Numbered from the stretch's first letter, positions 44,556 through 53,002 are shown. The stretch is DNA of 64,000 nucleotides from UBA3495 sp964629875 (GCA_964629875.1 CAZVRK010000008.1:26559-90558), one strand, 5' to 3'. Notes: generated by a model from the sequence alone, not told the origin. Numbers and translations: made by a program.

Positions 44556-44607
44556 ACTTGTATACGGGACAATATTTCGAGGTAATATTACTGGAGGTAA
44601 CCAGAAA

Positions 44608-45444
44608 ATGACACAACAATCCAAACCGCTTACTCCGGACCAAGTTAAACGATATAGTCGCCACATCATTATGAACGACGTCGGAAGTAGCGGACAACGA
44701 AAACTAATGGAATCGAAAGCATTAATCATTGGAGCCGGAGGTTTAGGCTCTCCAGCAGCTGTATATTTGTCCCTAGCAGGCGTTGGAACAGTTGGTATGG
44801 TGGATTTCGACGTCGTAGAACTTTCTAACTTGCAGAGGCAAATACTACACCATACTCCAGATGTGGGAAGGCCGAAATTAGAGTCCGGAAAAGACAATCT
44901 GTTAGCCTACAATCCCGACATAAACGTTGTTCTGCACGAAGTAAGGCTAGAGTCCGATAATGCCATGGACATCATTAGTCAGTACGATCTCGTAATTAAC
45001 GGCGCTGACAACTTCGCCACTAGGTACCTTGTGAATGACGCCTGTTACCTTTTGAATAAGCCTCTAGTAGATGGCAGCATACTTATCTTTGACGGCCAGG
45101 CTACTGTGTTTGTTCCCGGCGAAGGATGTTACAGATGCTTATTCCCATCACCTCCTCCTCCTGGCATGGTTCCTAACTGTGCTGAGGCAGGAGTACTAGG
45201 CGCTCTAACAGGACTCGTGGGAAGTATACAAGCGACAGAAGCCTTAAAATACTTCTTAGGAATTGGAGAAAGCTTAATATCTAGGTTACTACTGGTAGAC
45301 GCTCTATCCATGACATTCAGAGAGGTTAAGCTAAAGCGCAATCCACAGTGCCCGCTTTGTGGCGACAATCCAACGGTAACAGAATTGATTGATTACGAAA
45401 TCTTCTGTGGAGTCGGCAGTCCTGAGGAAATGGGCGTCATTTAG
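44608..45444 (+). CDS. ThiF/MoeB/MoeZ-type E1 adenylyltransferase
   Basis: 278 residues. Adenylates the C-terminal Gly of ubiquitin-like sulfur carriers. Starts YSRHIIMNDVGSSGQ, ATP loop GAGGLG (42-47), NLQRQILH, Asp134 in NGADNF, zinc Cys pairs C174-x2-C177 and C248-x2-C251, and C191 in the crossover-loop position. No rhodanese domain, unlike MoeZ/MOCS3. SD TGGAGG before the ATG. The next gene is cysM, so the client is probably a CysO-like carrier; it could also serve ThiS. Confidence 0.9.
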   Translation: MTQQSKPLTPDQVKRYSRHIIMNDVGSSGQRKLMESKALIIGAGGLGSPAAVYLSLAGVGTVGMVDFDVVELSNLQRQILHHTPDVGRPKLESGKDNLLAYNPDINVVLHEVRLESDNAMDIISQYDLVINGADNFATRYLVNDACYLLNKPLVDGSILIFDGQATVFVPGEGCYRCLFPSPPPPGMVPNCAEAGVLGALTGLVGSIQATEALKYFLGIGESLISRLLLVDALSMTFREVKLKRNPQCPLCGDNPTVTELIDYEIFCGVGSPEEMGVI

Positions 45445-45515
45445 ATCGCGCATATCGCCTAGCGCTCTATAACATCTGACTACAATACAATATAGGATGG
45501 ATAAAACCTTACAAA

Positions 45516-46466
45516 ATGGTAACTAAGCAAAATTATAAAGGCATTCTGTCAACTATCGGCAATACTCCGGAAGTAGAGTTGGAAAACCTGAGCCCTAATC
45601 CGTCCGTCAAGATAATAGCTAAGCTAGAAGGGCAAAATCCAACAGGGAGCGTCAAAGACCGCATTGCCCTAAGAATGATCGAACAAGCCGAAAGATCAGG
45701 GGATCTTAGTAAACAAAAGACAATCTTAGAACCGACTAGCGGTAATACCGGTATATCCTTGGCTATGATAGGCAGATTGAAAGGATATAAAGTAACAGTA
45801 GTTATGCCAGAAAATGTCAGTTCCGAACGTACTCAGTTGCTGGAGGCATACGGGGCAGAAATAATATATTCAGACGGATCTCTAGGAACCAATGGATCCA
45901 TAGATCGCGCTCATGAGGTTTATCAAAACCATCCTAGCGAATATATCATGATGTATCAATACGGTAACGAAGCCAATCCTGATGCCCACTACCACGGCAC
46001 GGCATTAGAGATAATTGACAGGCATCCTGACTTAACCATGTTTGTAGCCGGGTTAGGGACAGGTGGGACTCTAATGGGTAACGCTAGAAGGCTAAAAGAG
46101 CATAACCCGGACGTAAAAATAGTTGCTGTCGCTCCGGAGCCTGATGATTTCATATCTGGATTACGTAGATTGGAGGATGGCTTTATACCTCCAATATTAG
46201 ACATATCACTACTAGATGCCAGACTCATGGTCGGCAGCTACGACGCATTCCACACTACAAAACGCTTGTTAAGCGAAGAAGGAATTTTCGCGGGAGTTTC
46301 CTCTGGATCTGTAGTCCACGCCGCCATTAGACAATCGGAACGCATGGAACAAGGCAAAATAGTATGTTTGCTCGCAGATGGAGGTTGGAAATACTTAAGC
46401 ACCAGCCTCTGGACAAAAGACTACTCCGACCTTGAGCGCGAATCAAAGGGCAAAATATGGTGGTAA
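45516..46466 (+). CDS. cysM: CysM-type cysteine synthase (CysO-dependent kind)
   Basis: 316-residue PLP enzyme. PLP Lys47 in NPTGSVKDR, phosphate loop TSGNTG (74-79), GLGTGGTLMG. It resembles Mycobacterium tuberculosis CysM more than CysK: RRLEDGFIPP (the Arg that recognises O-phosphoserine), EGIFAGVSSGSVVHAA, ADGGWKYLST and a C-terminus ending KIWW like the active-site-closing tail of that enzyme. That enzyme uses O-phosphoserine and thiocarboxylated CysO. No cysO or mec gene is in the window. Downstream of a ThiF-like E1 and under the Cys attenuator. Confidence 0.88.
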   Translation: MVTKQNYKGILSTIGNTPEVELENLSPNPSVKIIAKLEGQNPTGSVKDRIALRMIEQAERSGDLSKQKTILEPTSGNTGISLAMIGRLKGYKVTVVMPENVSSERTQLLEAYGAEIIYSDGSLGTNGSIDRAHEVYQNHPSEYIMMYQYGNEANPDAHYHGTALEIIDRHPDLTMFVAGLGTGGTLMGNARRLKEHNPDVKIVAVAPEPDDFISGLRRLEDGFIPPILDISLLDARLMVGSYDAFHTTKRLLSEEGIFAGVSSGSVVHAAIRQSERMEQGKIVCLLADGGWKYLSTSLWTKDYSDLERESKGKIWW

Positions 46467-46483
46467 ATATATAGATCCGGAAA

Positions 46484-46558
46484 GGGATGCCGCCAGGCAG
46501 TTATAATACGCCAAAGCAATCGGTACCACTGAGCCAGGAAATCTTGAAAGTGCATCCC
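46484..46558 (+). other. Possible structured RNA between cysM and nusA
   Basis: GGGATGC (46484-46490) is exactly complementary to GCATCCC (46552-46558), closing a 61-nt interior that can form CACT/AGTG with CAGG-aaat-CTTG. No known RNA family is matched with confidence; it may be 3' UTR of cysM or part of the nusA leader. Confidence 0.3.
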
Positions 46559-46590
46559 CCCAATGATATACTCACCGAACATAGTTTAGT

Positions 46591-46615
46591 AGAAAGCGGG
46601 TTTAGCCCGCTTTCT
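46591..46615 (+). terminator. Terminator after cysM
   Basis: Ten-base stem AGAAAGCGGG / CCCGCTTTCT with loop tttag; the 3' arm itself is T-rich and followed by TGCTGG. Confidence 0.6.
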
Positions 46616-46668
46616 TGCTGGTTGGCGACTACTAAGCTAGCTAAATGTGAAAATCGGGGAGTTTGACA

Positions 46669-48309
46669 ATGAAAAGCGACTTCTTAATCGCGTTAACTCA
46701 GCTAGCCGCAGAACGCCACCTTCCGAAAGAGCAGGTTTTATCAGCGATAGAAGTAGCTCTTGCATCAGCATTTAAGAAAGATAGCCCAGCGTCTGGGCAA
46801 AATATAACGGTTAATCTAAATCCCAATACTGGAGATGTCAGCGTCTTCGCACTGAAAACAATAGTAGAGACAGTCGAAGACTCCGATCGAGAAATTACTG
46901 TAGTCGACGCCCAGTCTATCCAGAAAGGCGCAGAGATAGGGGCGGAAATTGCGCTACCGGAGCCATTACCTCATAACGCCAGTCGAATTGCTGCCCAAAC
47001 TGCCAAACAAGTCGTCCTTCAAAAACTACGAGAAGCAGAACGCGAATTATTATATGAAGAGTTCATACAACATAAAGACGACATAGTCTCAGGAATCATA
47101 GAACAAGTTGACGGCAACCGTGCTGTACAAATCGATCTGGGCAGAGCCCAAGCTATCATGCCCAGTGACGAACAAGTCTTTAATGAACGATATCGAAAAG
47201 GCCAACGGCTGAAAGTCTTCGTATTAGACGTCCGGACTAGTCCTAAAGGACCCGAGATACTAGTATCTCGAAGTCATAAGAATCTACTAAAAAGACTATT
47301 TGAGATTGAAGTTCCTGAAGTGTATAACGGCGTCGTTGAAATAAAAGCGATCGCTAGAGATCCCGGATTCAGAAGCAAAGTCGCAGTCAACTCCACACAA
47401 GATGGTATCGATCCCGTGGGTTCCTGTATAGGGGTTAGAGGCAATCGAATCCAAAGCATAGTTAACGAATTGCAAGGGGAAAAAATAGACGTAGTCCCTT
47501 GGGACGATGATCCCAAAGAGTTCATCGCTAAAGCCTTGAGTCCTTCTGAGGTAGTACACGTAGAGCTTGAACAAGCCGAACAAACAGCGGTAGTAGCAGT
47601 ACCAGACCGCCAATTATCGCTGGCCATAGGAAGAGAGGGACAAAACGCAAGATTGGCCGCTAGACTCGCGGGCTGGCGATTAGATATAAAAGGCCTATCA
47701 GAATGGGAAGCGTATCAAGAAACCAAACAACTTCAGACTGTTGAAGAGGCAATTGAGTTACAGACTGAGACAGAGGAGGATACCACTCTCACTTCAGACA
47801 CCGTCGATTCAGAAGCTAGCTTAGTTACTGAACTTGAAACGGAAGAGACACTAGTTCTGGAGACCACTGAGATCATAGATAGCACTGAGACTCCCCCTGA
47901 GGAACTAGTAGATAATATACAAGCATCATCTGAGATTGCCCAAGACTCACCTAGCGAGACTCAACTAATAGATGAGGATGCAGTGCTTGAAGCTCTGATT
48001 AGAGAAGAGGAAATGACTGAGGAGACGAGCCAAGCATCTGACAATCAGGCATCTACTCCTGATCAAAGTCTAAGTGTAGACAGCTTACAAGAATTTACAT
48101 TAGACGACCTAAGCTCGTCGGAGACTTATATCGAAGAAGATGAGGATACCGGCATACCTGATGCGCCTATTCTCACCCCTGATGCGGGTAAAATTCGATT
48201 TGCCGAAGATATAGTTCCGGAGCAACGAGGCACAGGCAGAAGAGACAGACGTAGCCGAAGGAGTGGGCCAGCTGCAAACACAAATCGCCGCGGAGGCCCT
48301 GGCAGATAG
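46669..48309 (+). CDS. nusA: Transcription termination/antitermination factor NusA
   Basis: 546 residues from the ATG at 46669 (GGGGAG 7 nt upstream; a TTG two codons earlier is less likely). RNA-polymerase-binding N-terminal domain (~1-125), S1 domain (~130-200), and KH domains including DPVGSCIGVRGNRIQSIVNE and LAIGREGQNARLAARLAGW. After ~345 comes a ~180-residue acidic Thr/Ser/Glu-rich tail ending in a basic Arg/Gly segment. Tail length is unusual; its role is unknown. No rimP precedes it. Leads the nusA-infB-rbfA-truB cluster. Confidence 0.94.
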   Translation: MKSDFLIALTQLAAERHLPKEQVLSAIEVALASAFKKDSPASGQNITVNLNPNTGDVSVFALKTIVETVEDSDREITVVDAQSIQKGAEIGAEIALPEPLPHNASRIAAQTAKQVVLQKLREAERELLYEEFIQHKDDIVSGIIEQVDGNRAVQIDLGRAQAIMPSDEQVFNERYRKGQRLKVFVLDVRTSPKGPEILVSRSHKNLLKRLFEIEVPEVYNGVVEIKAIARDPGFRSKVAVNSTQDGIDPVGSCIGVRGNRIQSIVNELQGEKIDVVPWDDDPKEFIAKALSPSEVVHVELEQAEQTAVVAVPDRQLSLAIGREGQNARLAARLAGWRLDIKGLSEWEAYQETKQLQTVEEAIELQTETEEDTTLTSDTVDSEASLVTELETEETLVLETTEIIDSTETPPEELVDNIQASSEIAQDSPSETQLIDEDAVLEALIREEEMTEETSQASDNQASTPDQSLSVDSLQEFTLDDLSSSETYIEEDEDTGIPDAPILTPDAGKIRFAEDIVPEQRGTGRRDRRSRRSGPAANTNRRGGPGR

Positions 48310-48340
48310 TAATTTAGCAACACTCTCGGTAGGAGATTAC

Positions 48341-48576
48341 ATGAATAAACACTATCACTTCCCCAGGCGGGCATGCACAACGCGGTAGTAAAATATCACA
48401 ACGGAAGTTTCGTACGGATCGTGGACACCATTGAAGGCCACATTGTTGTCGAACATTCAAAAAAGCCACCCAGGTGAGGACGCTACATTTTTAAATCAGA
48501 GACATACTCGCAGAATCAAACCTTACAAATGACATTAGCCAAGGGTCCACATAGCTACGAATTCAGAAGTGGATAG
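48341..48576 (+). pseudogene. rnpM: Degraded rnpM (ylxR) between nusA and infB
   Basis: At the usual place of ylxR/rnpM, AGGAGA precedes an ATG giving MNKHYHFPRRACTTR and stop (48386), like the family start MNKH-x-x-P-x-R-x-C. A second frame continues with SFVRIVDTIEGHIVVEHS and KKPPR, matching the RnpM core E-L-I-R-V-V-R-x-x-E-G-x-x-V-D. A TGA (48475) interrupts at the conserved G-R-G-A-Y site (one C-to-T change from CGA), followed in frame by GRYIFKS. One frameshift plus one stop means the gene is broken as sequenced. Intact RnpM modulates RNase P. Confidence 0.65.
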
Positions 48577-48639
48577 CTTAAGTCTAAGCGAAACAACCTA
48601 ACACAAAATTAGCGCAGAATAGCATTACTAGGATCTGAT

Positions 48640-50460
48640 ATGACCTATGAAGATAACATAACAAACCAAGACACCAGCCGACCTAATGAAGGCCGTGAGG
48701 CTAGAAAGACGCCAAGTCGCACTCTGATACTGCCAGAAACTCTAAGTGTCAAGCAATTGGCGGATCTCTTAGACGAGAGCGCTATAGACGTTATAAAACA
48801 GTTGATGCGTAGCGGTATTATGGTATCAATGAACCAGATTATCGACCATCAAGTTGCATCAGTAGCTGCCAATGCATTGGGTATACGTACCCGAGTAAAC
48901 GAAGATGCCGCAAATGGTGCACACTTATCCAGCGAAACAGATTCCGCTGCAGACGATAGCAACTTGATATCTAGACCTCCTGTGGTAACTATTTTGGGGC
49001 ACGTGGATCACGGTAAAACGAGCCTTCTAGACGCGATACGACAAGGACATGTCGCTGAGAATGAAGCAGGGGGAATAACACAACATATTGGCGCTTACCA
49101 AATCGAGACCGCGGGACAAATCGCGACATTTCTGGATACGCCTGGCCATGAAGCTTTCACAGCAATACGGTCCCGCGGTGCTCGCGTTACTGATATTGCA
49201 ATCCTCGTCGTAGCAGCTGATGACGGATTAATGCCGCAAACCCTAGAAGCTATTAGCCACGCGAAGGCGGCGGAGGTTCCCATAATAGTCGCTATTAATA
49301 AAATGGATCTACCAGGAGCAGATCCAGAACGAGTCAAACGTCAATTAAGTGAACAGAACCTACTAGTCGAAGACTGGGGCGGCGATGTCATATCTGTTGA
49401 GGTCTCTGCGAAAACAGGTGACGGCCTAGACACACTACTAGAAAACATCTTTTTAGTATCAGAAATATCAGAACTGAAAGCTAATCCAGATAAACCCGCC
49501 ACCGGGGTAATCATAGAATCAAAACTTGATCGAAGACGCGGCCCTACCAGCACTGTCTTAATTCAAGGAGGAACACTCAATATTGGAGATTACATAGTAG
49601 CAGGCAAAAGCTGGGGCCGAATACGCGCCATGGCAAACGATCGCGGAGAGCCCGTTAATAAAGTATTACCCGGAACTCCAACCGAACTTCTCGGTTTCAA
49701 TTCAGTTCCATCCGCTGGGGACCTGTTCTCTGTATCAAACACCGAAAAATCAGTCCGCTCTATAGCCCAATCATCAGGAAAGTCATCTAGCTCGCAAGCA
49801 TCCCAATCACGCGCGATTACCTTAGACGAAATAGTGAATCAAATTGACGCCGGTGATATAAAAGAACTGAACTTAATTTTGAAATGCGACGTACATGGTA
49901 GTAGTGAAGCTGTCTGCAAATCGTTAGAGCAGCTGACCGCTCAAGAAGCCCGTATTCGAATCTTACACTCCGCCGTCGGAGGCGTAACCGAATCTGATGT
50001 CCTATTGGCCAGTGCCTCCCAAGCTATCATTCTAGGATTCAACGTACCAGAAGAACTCGGAGTTGAGAAAGTAGCCGAGCGAATGAGCGTCGAAATAAGA
50101 CATTACGACATCATATATAAACTTATTGAAGAAATGGAACTGGCTCTTCAAGGAATATTGGATCCTACGTACCGCGATATAATTATTGGCCAAGCCGAAG
50201 TGAGGGAAGTTTTCCCATCTCGTCGTGGAACTCAAATAGCAGGTTGCCGAATCATCGATGGAAGAGTAACCAGAGGTGCTAACATGAGAGTAGTACGAAA
50301 TTCTGAAACGCTACACGAATCTGCTATAGCCAGCCTCAGACATTTCAAGGAAGAAGTGAACGAAATGAACTCAGGCACAGAATGCGGAATCATGATTCAA
50401 GGATTTAATTCATTTGAGGAAGGCGACATACTCGAGTCTTACCGACAAGAACGAGTCTAA
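48640..50460 (+). CDS. infB: Translation initiation factor IF-2
   Basis: 606 residues, with a short N-terminal extension compared with E. coli. IF2-N domain (LSVKQLADLLDESAIDVIKQ, ~35-54), GTPase motifs GHVDHGKT (120-127), DTPGHEAF and NKMD, followed by domains II-IV ending in GTECGIMIQGF. SD-like AGGATC before the ATG. Brings initiator tRNA to the ribosome. 44 bp before rbfA. Confidence 0.96.
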   Translation: MTYEDNITNQDTSRPNEGREARKTPSRTLILPETLSVKQLADLLDESAIDVIKQLMRSGIMVSMNQIIDHQVASVAANALGIRTRVNEDAANGAHLSSETDSAADDSNLISRPPVVTILGHVDHGKTSLLDAIRQGHVAENEAGGITQHIGAYQIETAGQIATFLDTPGHEAFTAIRSRGARVTDIAILVVAADDGLMPQTLEAISHAKAAEVPIIVAINKMDLPGADPERVKRQLSEQNLLVEDWGGDVISVEVSAKTGDGLDTLLENIFLVSEISELKANPDKPATGVIIESKLDRRRGPTSTVLIQGGTLNIGDYIVAGKSWGRIRAMANDRGEPVNKVLPGTPTELLGFNSVPSAGDLFSVSNTEKSVRSIAQSSGKSSSSQASQSRAITLDEIVNQIDAGDIKELNLILKCDVHGSSEAVCKSLEQLTAQEARIRILHSAVGGVTESDVLLASASQAIILGFNVPEELGVEKVAERMSVEIRHYDIIYKLIEEMELALQGILDPTYRDIIIGQAEVREVFPSRRGTQIAGCRIIDGRVTRGANMRVVRNSETLHESAIASLRHFKEEVNEMNSGTECGIMIQGFNSFEEGDILESYRQERV

Positions 50461-50504
50461 ACGACACTCCGCATCATCAGGAAATAAGCTAACGACGAGG
50501 ACAC

Positions 50505-50870
50505 ATGTCCAGAAGAACGGACCGAATAAATGTTTTAATGCGTCAGGAGCTGAGCGGATTAATTTCCAGGGAACTAAAAGATCCCCGCGTATCAGGAGTT
50601 ATTACTATCACCCAAGTAAACACCTCCAGTGATATGCGGAACGCTCGTGTTTATTTAAGCGTCATGGGAGACACAGACGCCAAACGGGAAGCCCTGGCCG
50701 GGATACGCTCCGCCTCCACTTTCCTACGTAGAGAACTAAGGAATAAAATATCGCTAAGGTACATACCCTTCTTGAGCTTCGAACTCGACGATTCGCTAGA
50801 GCACTCCATGAACATGATCAGCATACTAGATAACATCAAACTTAGCGACTCAACTCCTGACACACCTTAA
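50505..50870 (+). CDS. rbfA: Ribosome-binding factor A
   Basis: 121 residues, KH-like fold. TDRINVLMRQELSGLISREL at the start, DPRVSGVITITQVNTSSDMR and ARVYLSVMG in the middle, IPFLSFELDDSLEHSM near the end. Assists 30S maturation. Standard position between infB and truB. Confidence 0.93.
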   Translation: MSRRTDRINVLMRQELSGLISRELKDPRVSGVITITQVNTSSDMRNARVYLSVMGDTDAKREALAGIRSASTFLRRELRNKISLRYIPFLSFELDDSLEHSMNMISILDNIKLSDSTPDTP

Positions 50871-50883
50871 GCATACATCTGAC

Positions 50884-51801
50884 ATGAGCAACCCACCAAA
50901 TATCAACGGATACGTGAACCTCCACAAACCCATTGGCATCACATCTATGGAAGCGGTACGCCGCATAAAACGACATCTCCCCAAAAAAACAAAGGTCGGG
51001 CATGCAGGTACCTTAGATCCCCTTGCCGAAGGAGTCCTACCCATATGCATTGGCTCTGCAACCCGTCTTATGGAATATGTAGTATCCGGTACTAAAATAT
51101 ATGTTACTCAGATCAAGCTTGGCTACGTGACCGATACCTACGACGCCGAAGGTACCATTACCGCAGTCGCTCCTAACAAGACCATCACTCTGTCAGACAT
51201 TGAACAAACATTACCCATATTCATCGGCAACATACACCAGACACCTCCGATGTACAGTGCATTAAAACAAGATGGTAAACGGTTATACGATTTGGCCCGC
51301 TCTGGTGTCGAGGTAACTCGCCCTCCGAGACCTGTGCATATCTCCTCAATAGACATCTTAGAGTATTCATACCCACTCCTTACGCTTTCAGTCACCTGCG
51401 GCTCAGGGGTATATATCAGGTCTCTAGCCTTCGACATAGGAAACGCTCTAGAATGCGGTGCATACGTCACCTCGCTGATCCGAGCTCGCTCAGGGGCATT
51501 CCTGATCTCAGAGGCCACTCCATTATCAGATGTACAAGCACAGGGCGAAACTCCGATAGAATATCCGATCCACCCGATTGATTTCGCCCTACAAAACCTT
51601 CCTTCCTCACAGTTCCCAGACGAACAAGCGCTCAAATTAATCCAAGGACAAACAATATCCTTAGCCTATGACCTCAAGTCATTAGAATCTCATGATTATC
51701 GCGCTTATAATAGTTCATCAGAATTTTTTGGAATAATACGACTGATCGACTCAGTCTGGCACCCGCTCAAAATATTCCCTGTTCAACATACGTCACCCTA
51801 A
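50884..51801 (+). CDS. truB: tRNA pseudouridine-55 synthase
   Basis: 305 residues. GYVNLHKPIGITSMEAV, catalytic Asp in GHAGTLDPLAEGVLP, PPMYSALKQDGKRLYDLAR, and GSGVYIRSLAFDIG. Makes pseudouridine at tRNA position 55. ATG 13 bp after the rbfA stop. The gene is complete; its TAA ends at 51801, one base before the assembly gap. Confidence 0.95.
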   Translation: MSNPPNINGYVNLHKPIGITSMEAVRRIKRHLPKKTKVGHAGTLDPLAEGVLPICIGSATRLMEYVVSGTKIYVTQIKLGYVTDTYDAEGTITAVAPNKTITLSDIEQTLPIFIGNIHQTPPMYSALKQDGKRLYDLARSGVEVTRPPRPVHISSIDILEYSYPLLTLSVTCGSGVYIRSLAFDIGNALECGAYVTSLIRARSGAFLISEATPLSDVQAQGETPIEYPIHPIDFALQNLPSSQFPDEQALKLIQGQTISLAYDLKSLESHDYRAYNSSSEFFGIIRLIDSVWHPLKIFPVQHTSP

Positions 51802-51802
51802 T

Positions 51803-51902
51803 NNNNNNNNNNNNNNNNNNNNNNNNNNNNNNNNNNNNNNNNNNNNNNNNNNNNNNNNNNNNNNNNNNNNNNNNNNNNNNNNNNNNNNNNNNNNNNNNNN
51901 NN
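51803..51902. other. Assembly gap (100 N)
   Basis: Exactly 100 unknown bases, the conventional scaffold spacer. Order and orientation of the two sides, and true gap length, are not shown by the sequence. Confidence 0.99.
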
Positions 51903-51938
51903 GTGTCAGGATTACTCAACACACGACGATAGGTCATC

Positions 51939-52589
51939 CTAAAACTTGCGAATTACACCAACTACCTTTCCACGGACTTCAACGTCTTCAGCCTGACAGT
52001 AAATGGGTGACATAGCGCTGTTAGCGGGTTGCAAACGCACTTTGTCTCCTTCAACATAAAACTTCTTCAATGTCGCCTCATCTCTACCTGAAATCCAAGC
52101 AACCGCCATTTCGCCATCCTCAACCATGGGAGTAGGATGCACTAGCACAACATCACCATCATCAATCAAAGCATCTATCATCGATGTGCCCTTAACTTCT
52201 AACGCAAATAAAGTCCCATATTTCTTGTTAATTTCGGACGATATTTCTATAAAATCAAAATCTGCATTTTGAGAATCAATTTCGTTAGGAAACACAGGTA
52301 TCGGAATTCCCGCGGCTATACTACCAACAATAGGCACCCTCATACTATTTATACCGTGAGTAACACTCTCGCCCAATAATTCTATTCCTCTTGCCATATC
52401 AGGTCTTCGGTTGAGGAACCCATCTCTATCCAGGAGTCTTAAATTATAATCAACCACTGATGTAGAGCTTATGTCGCAAGCTTTTTGTATATCTCTTACC
52501 GTAGGTGGTATGCCGTTATCCTGCACGAAGTCTTGAATAAACTCTAGAATTCTCTGCCGGCGATTAGGCAATTTATCCTTTTGAGTCAT
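51939..52589 (-). CDS. lexA: SOS repressor LexA
   Basis: 216 residues from the ATG at 52589 (GGAGATTAAC directly before it). Winged-helix N-terminus (NRRQRILEFIQDFVQDNGIPPTVRDIQ), self-cleavage site Ala93-Gly94 in GSIAAGIPIP, catalytic Ser136 in VKGTSMIDALI and Lys175 in EATLKKF. Repressor of the SOS regulon, inactivated through RecA (also in this window). A LexA-box palindrome sits just upstream, indicating autoregulation. Confidence 0.95.
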   Translation of the reverse strand: MTQKDKLPNRRQRILEFIQDFVQDNGIPPTVRDIQKACDISSTSVVDYNLRLLDRDGFLNRRPDMARGIELLGESVTHGINSMRVPIVGSIAAGIPIPVFPNEIDSQNADFDFIEISSEINKKYGTLFALEVKGTSMIDALIDDGDVVLVHPTPMVEDGEMAVAWISGRDEATLKKFYVEGDKVRLQPANSAMSPIYCQAEDVEVRGKVVGVIRKF

Positions 52590-52599
52590 GTTAATCTCC

Positions 52600-52611
52600 A
52601 AACATATGTTC
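52600..52611. promoter_or_regulatory. LexA box upstream of lexA
   Basis: Minus strand reads GAACATATGTTT, one base off the Gram-positive LexA consensus GAAC-N4-GTTC. It lies between the -10 box and the SD of lexA. Confidence 0.7.
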
Positions 52612-52618
52612 TAATAGA

Positions 52619-52648
52619 AGGCTAACAAATGGGCGTCTCGAGTGTCAA
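52619..52648 (-). promoter_or_regulatory. lexA promoter
   Basis: On minus: TTGACA (52648-52643), 18-nt spacer, TAGCCT (52624-52619); the LexA box begins 7 bases after the -10, at the expected start point. Confidence 0.55.
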
Positions 52649-52652
52649 TCAC

Positions 52653-52704
52653 TGAATGTCATAAAAAAGGCCTCACAGAAGTGAGGCCTTTTTTATGACA
52701 TTCA
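52653..52704. terminator. 24-bp perfect terminator hairpin after rpsT
   Basis: Arms 52653-52676 and 52681-52704 are perfectly complementary with loop agaa. The GC-rich inner stem GGCCTCAC is flanked by A6 and T6 tracts, so it can terminate in both directions. It separates rpsT from the lexA promoter 5 bp away. Confidence 0.88.
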
Positions 52705-52714
52705 AAAACTCTTA

Positions 52715-52963
52715 TCACATATTGTTTAGATGAACCGCTAGCCTTGACTTGCGACGAGAGGCGTTATTCTTATGTAATATTCCCTTCTGTACCGCCCTAT
52801 CCAAAACTCTAATAGCTAACCTTACAGATTCTTCTGCTGCATCTTTATCTCCAGAGGATAAAGCTCTACGGGCATTGGCGATTGTAGATCTTGTATTACT
52901 GAGAACACTATGGTTTCTCTCGTTTCTTTTTATAGATTGTTTATGGGTTTTCTTTGCCGGCAC
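52715..52963 (-). CDS. rpsT: 30S ribosomal protein S20
   Basis: 82 residues, strongly basic: KKTHKQSIKRNERNHSVLSN at the start, then TRSTIANARRA, and AVQKGILHKNNASRRKSRLA at the end, the bS20 signature. Starts with GTG, GAGGAGG 6 nt upstream. Binds 16S rRNA in early 30S assembly. Has its own promoter and terminator. Confidence 0.95.
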   Translation of the reverse strand: MPAKKTHKQSIKRNERNHSVLSNTRSTIANARRALSSGDKDAAEESVRLAIRVLDRAVQKGILHKNNASRRKSRLAVHLNNM

Positions 52964-53002
52964 CTGCGCCTCCTCGTGTAACCACCATTATTTCTTGACA
53001 CT

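Noticed and set aside
46480..46510. Minus strand TGCCTGGCGGC resembling the 5' end of 5S rRNA
   Set aside because: The following bases do not continue as 5S rRNA; chance match.
46532..46547. B12-box-like AGCCAGGAAATCTTGA suggesting a cobalamin riboswitch
   Set aside because: Only the box is partly matched; the conserved upstream core elements and length of a cobalamin riboswitch are missing.
46484..46565. tRNA-like element: 7-bp acceptor-like stem followed by C and CCA
   Set aside because: No T-arm or D-arm fits, position 8 is not T, and no T-loop sequence is present.
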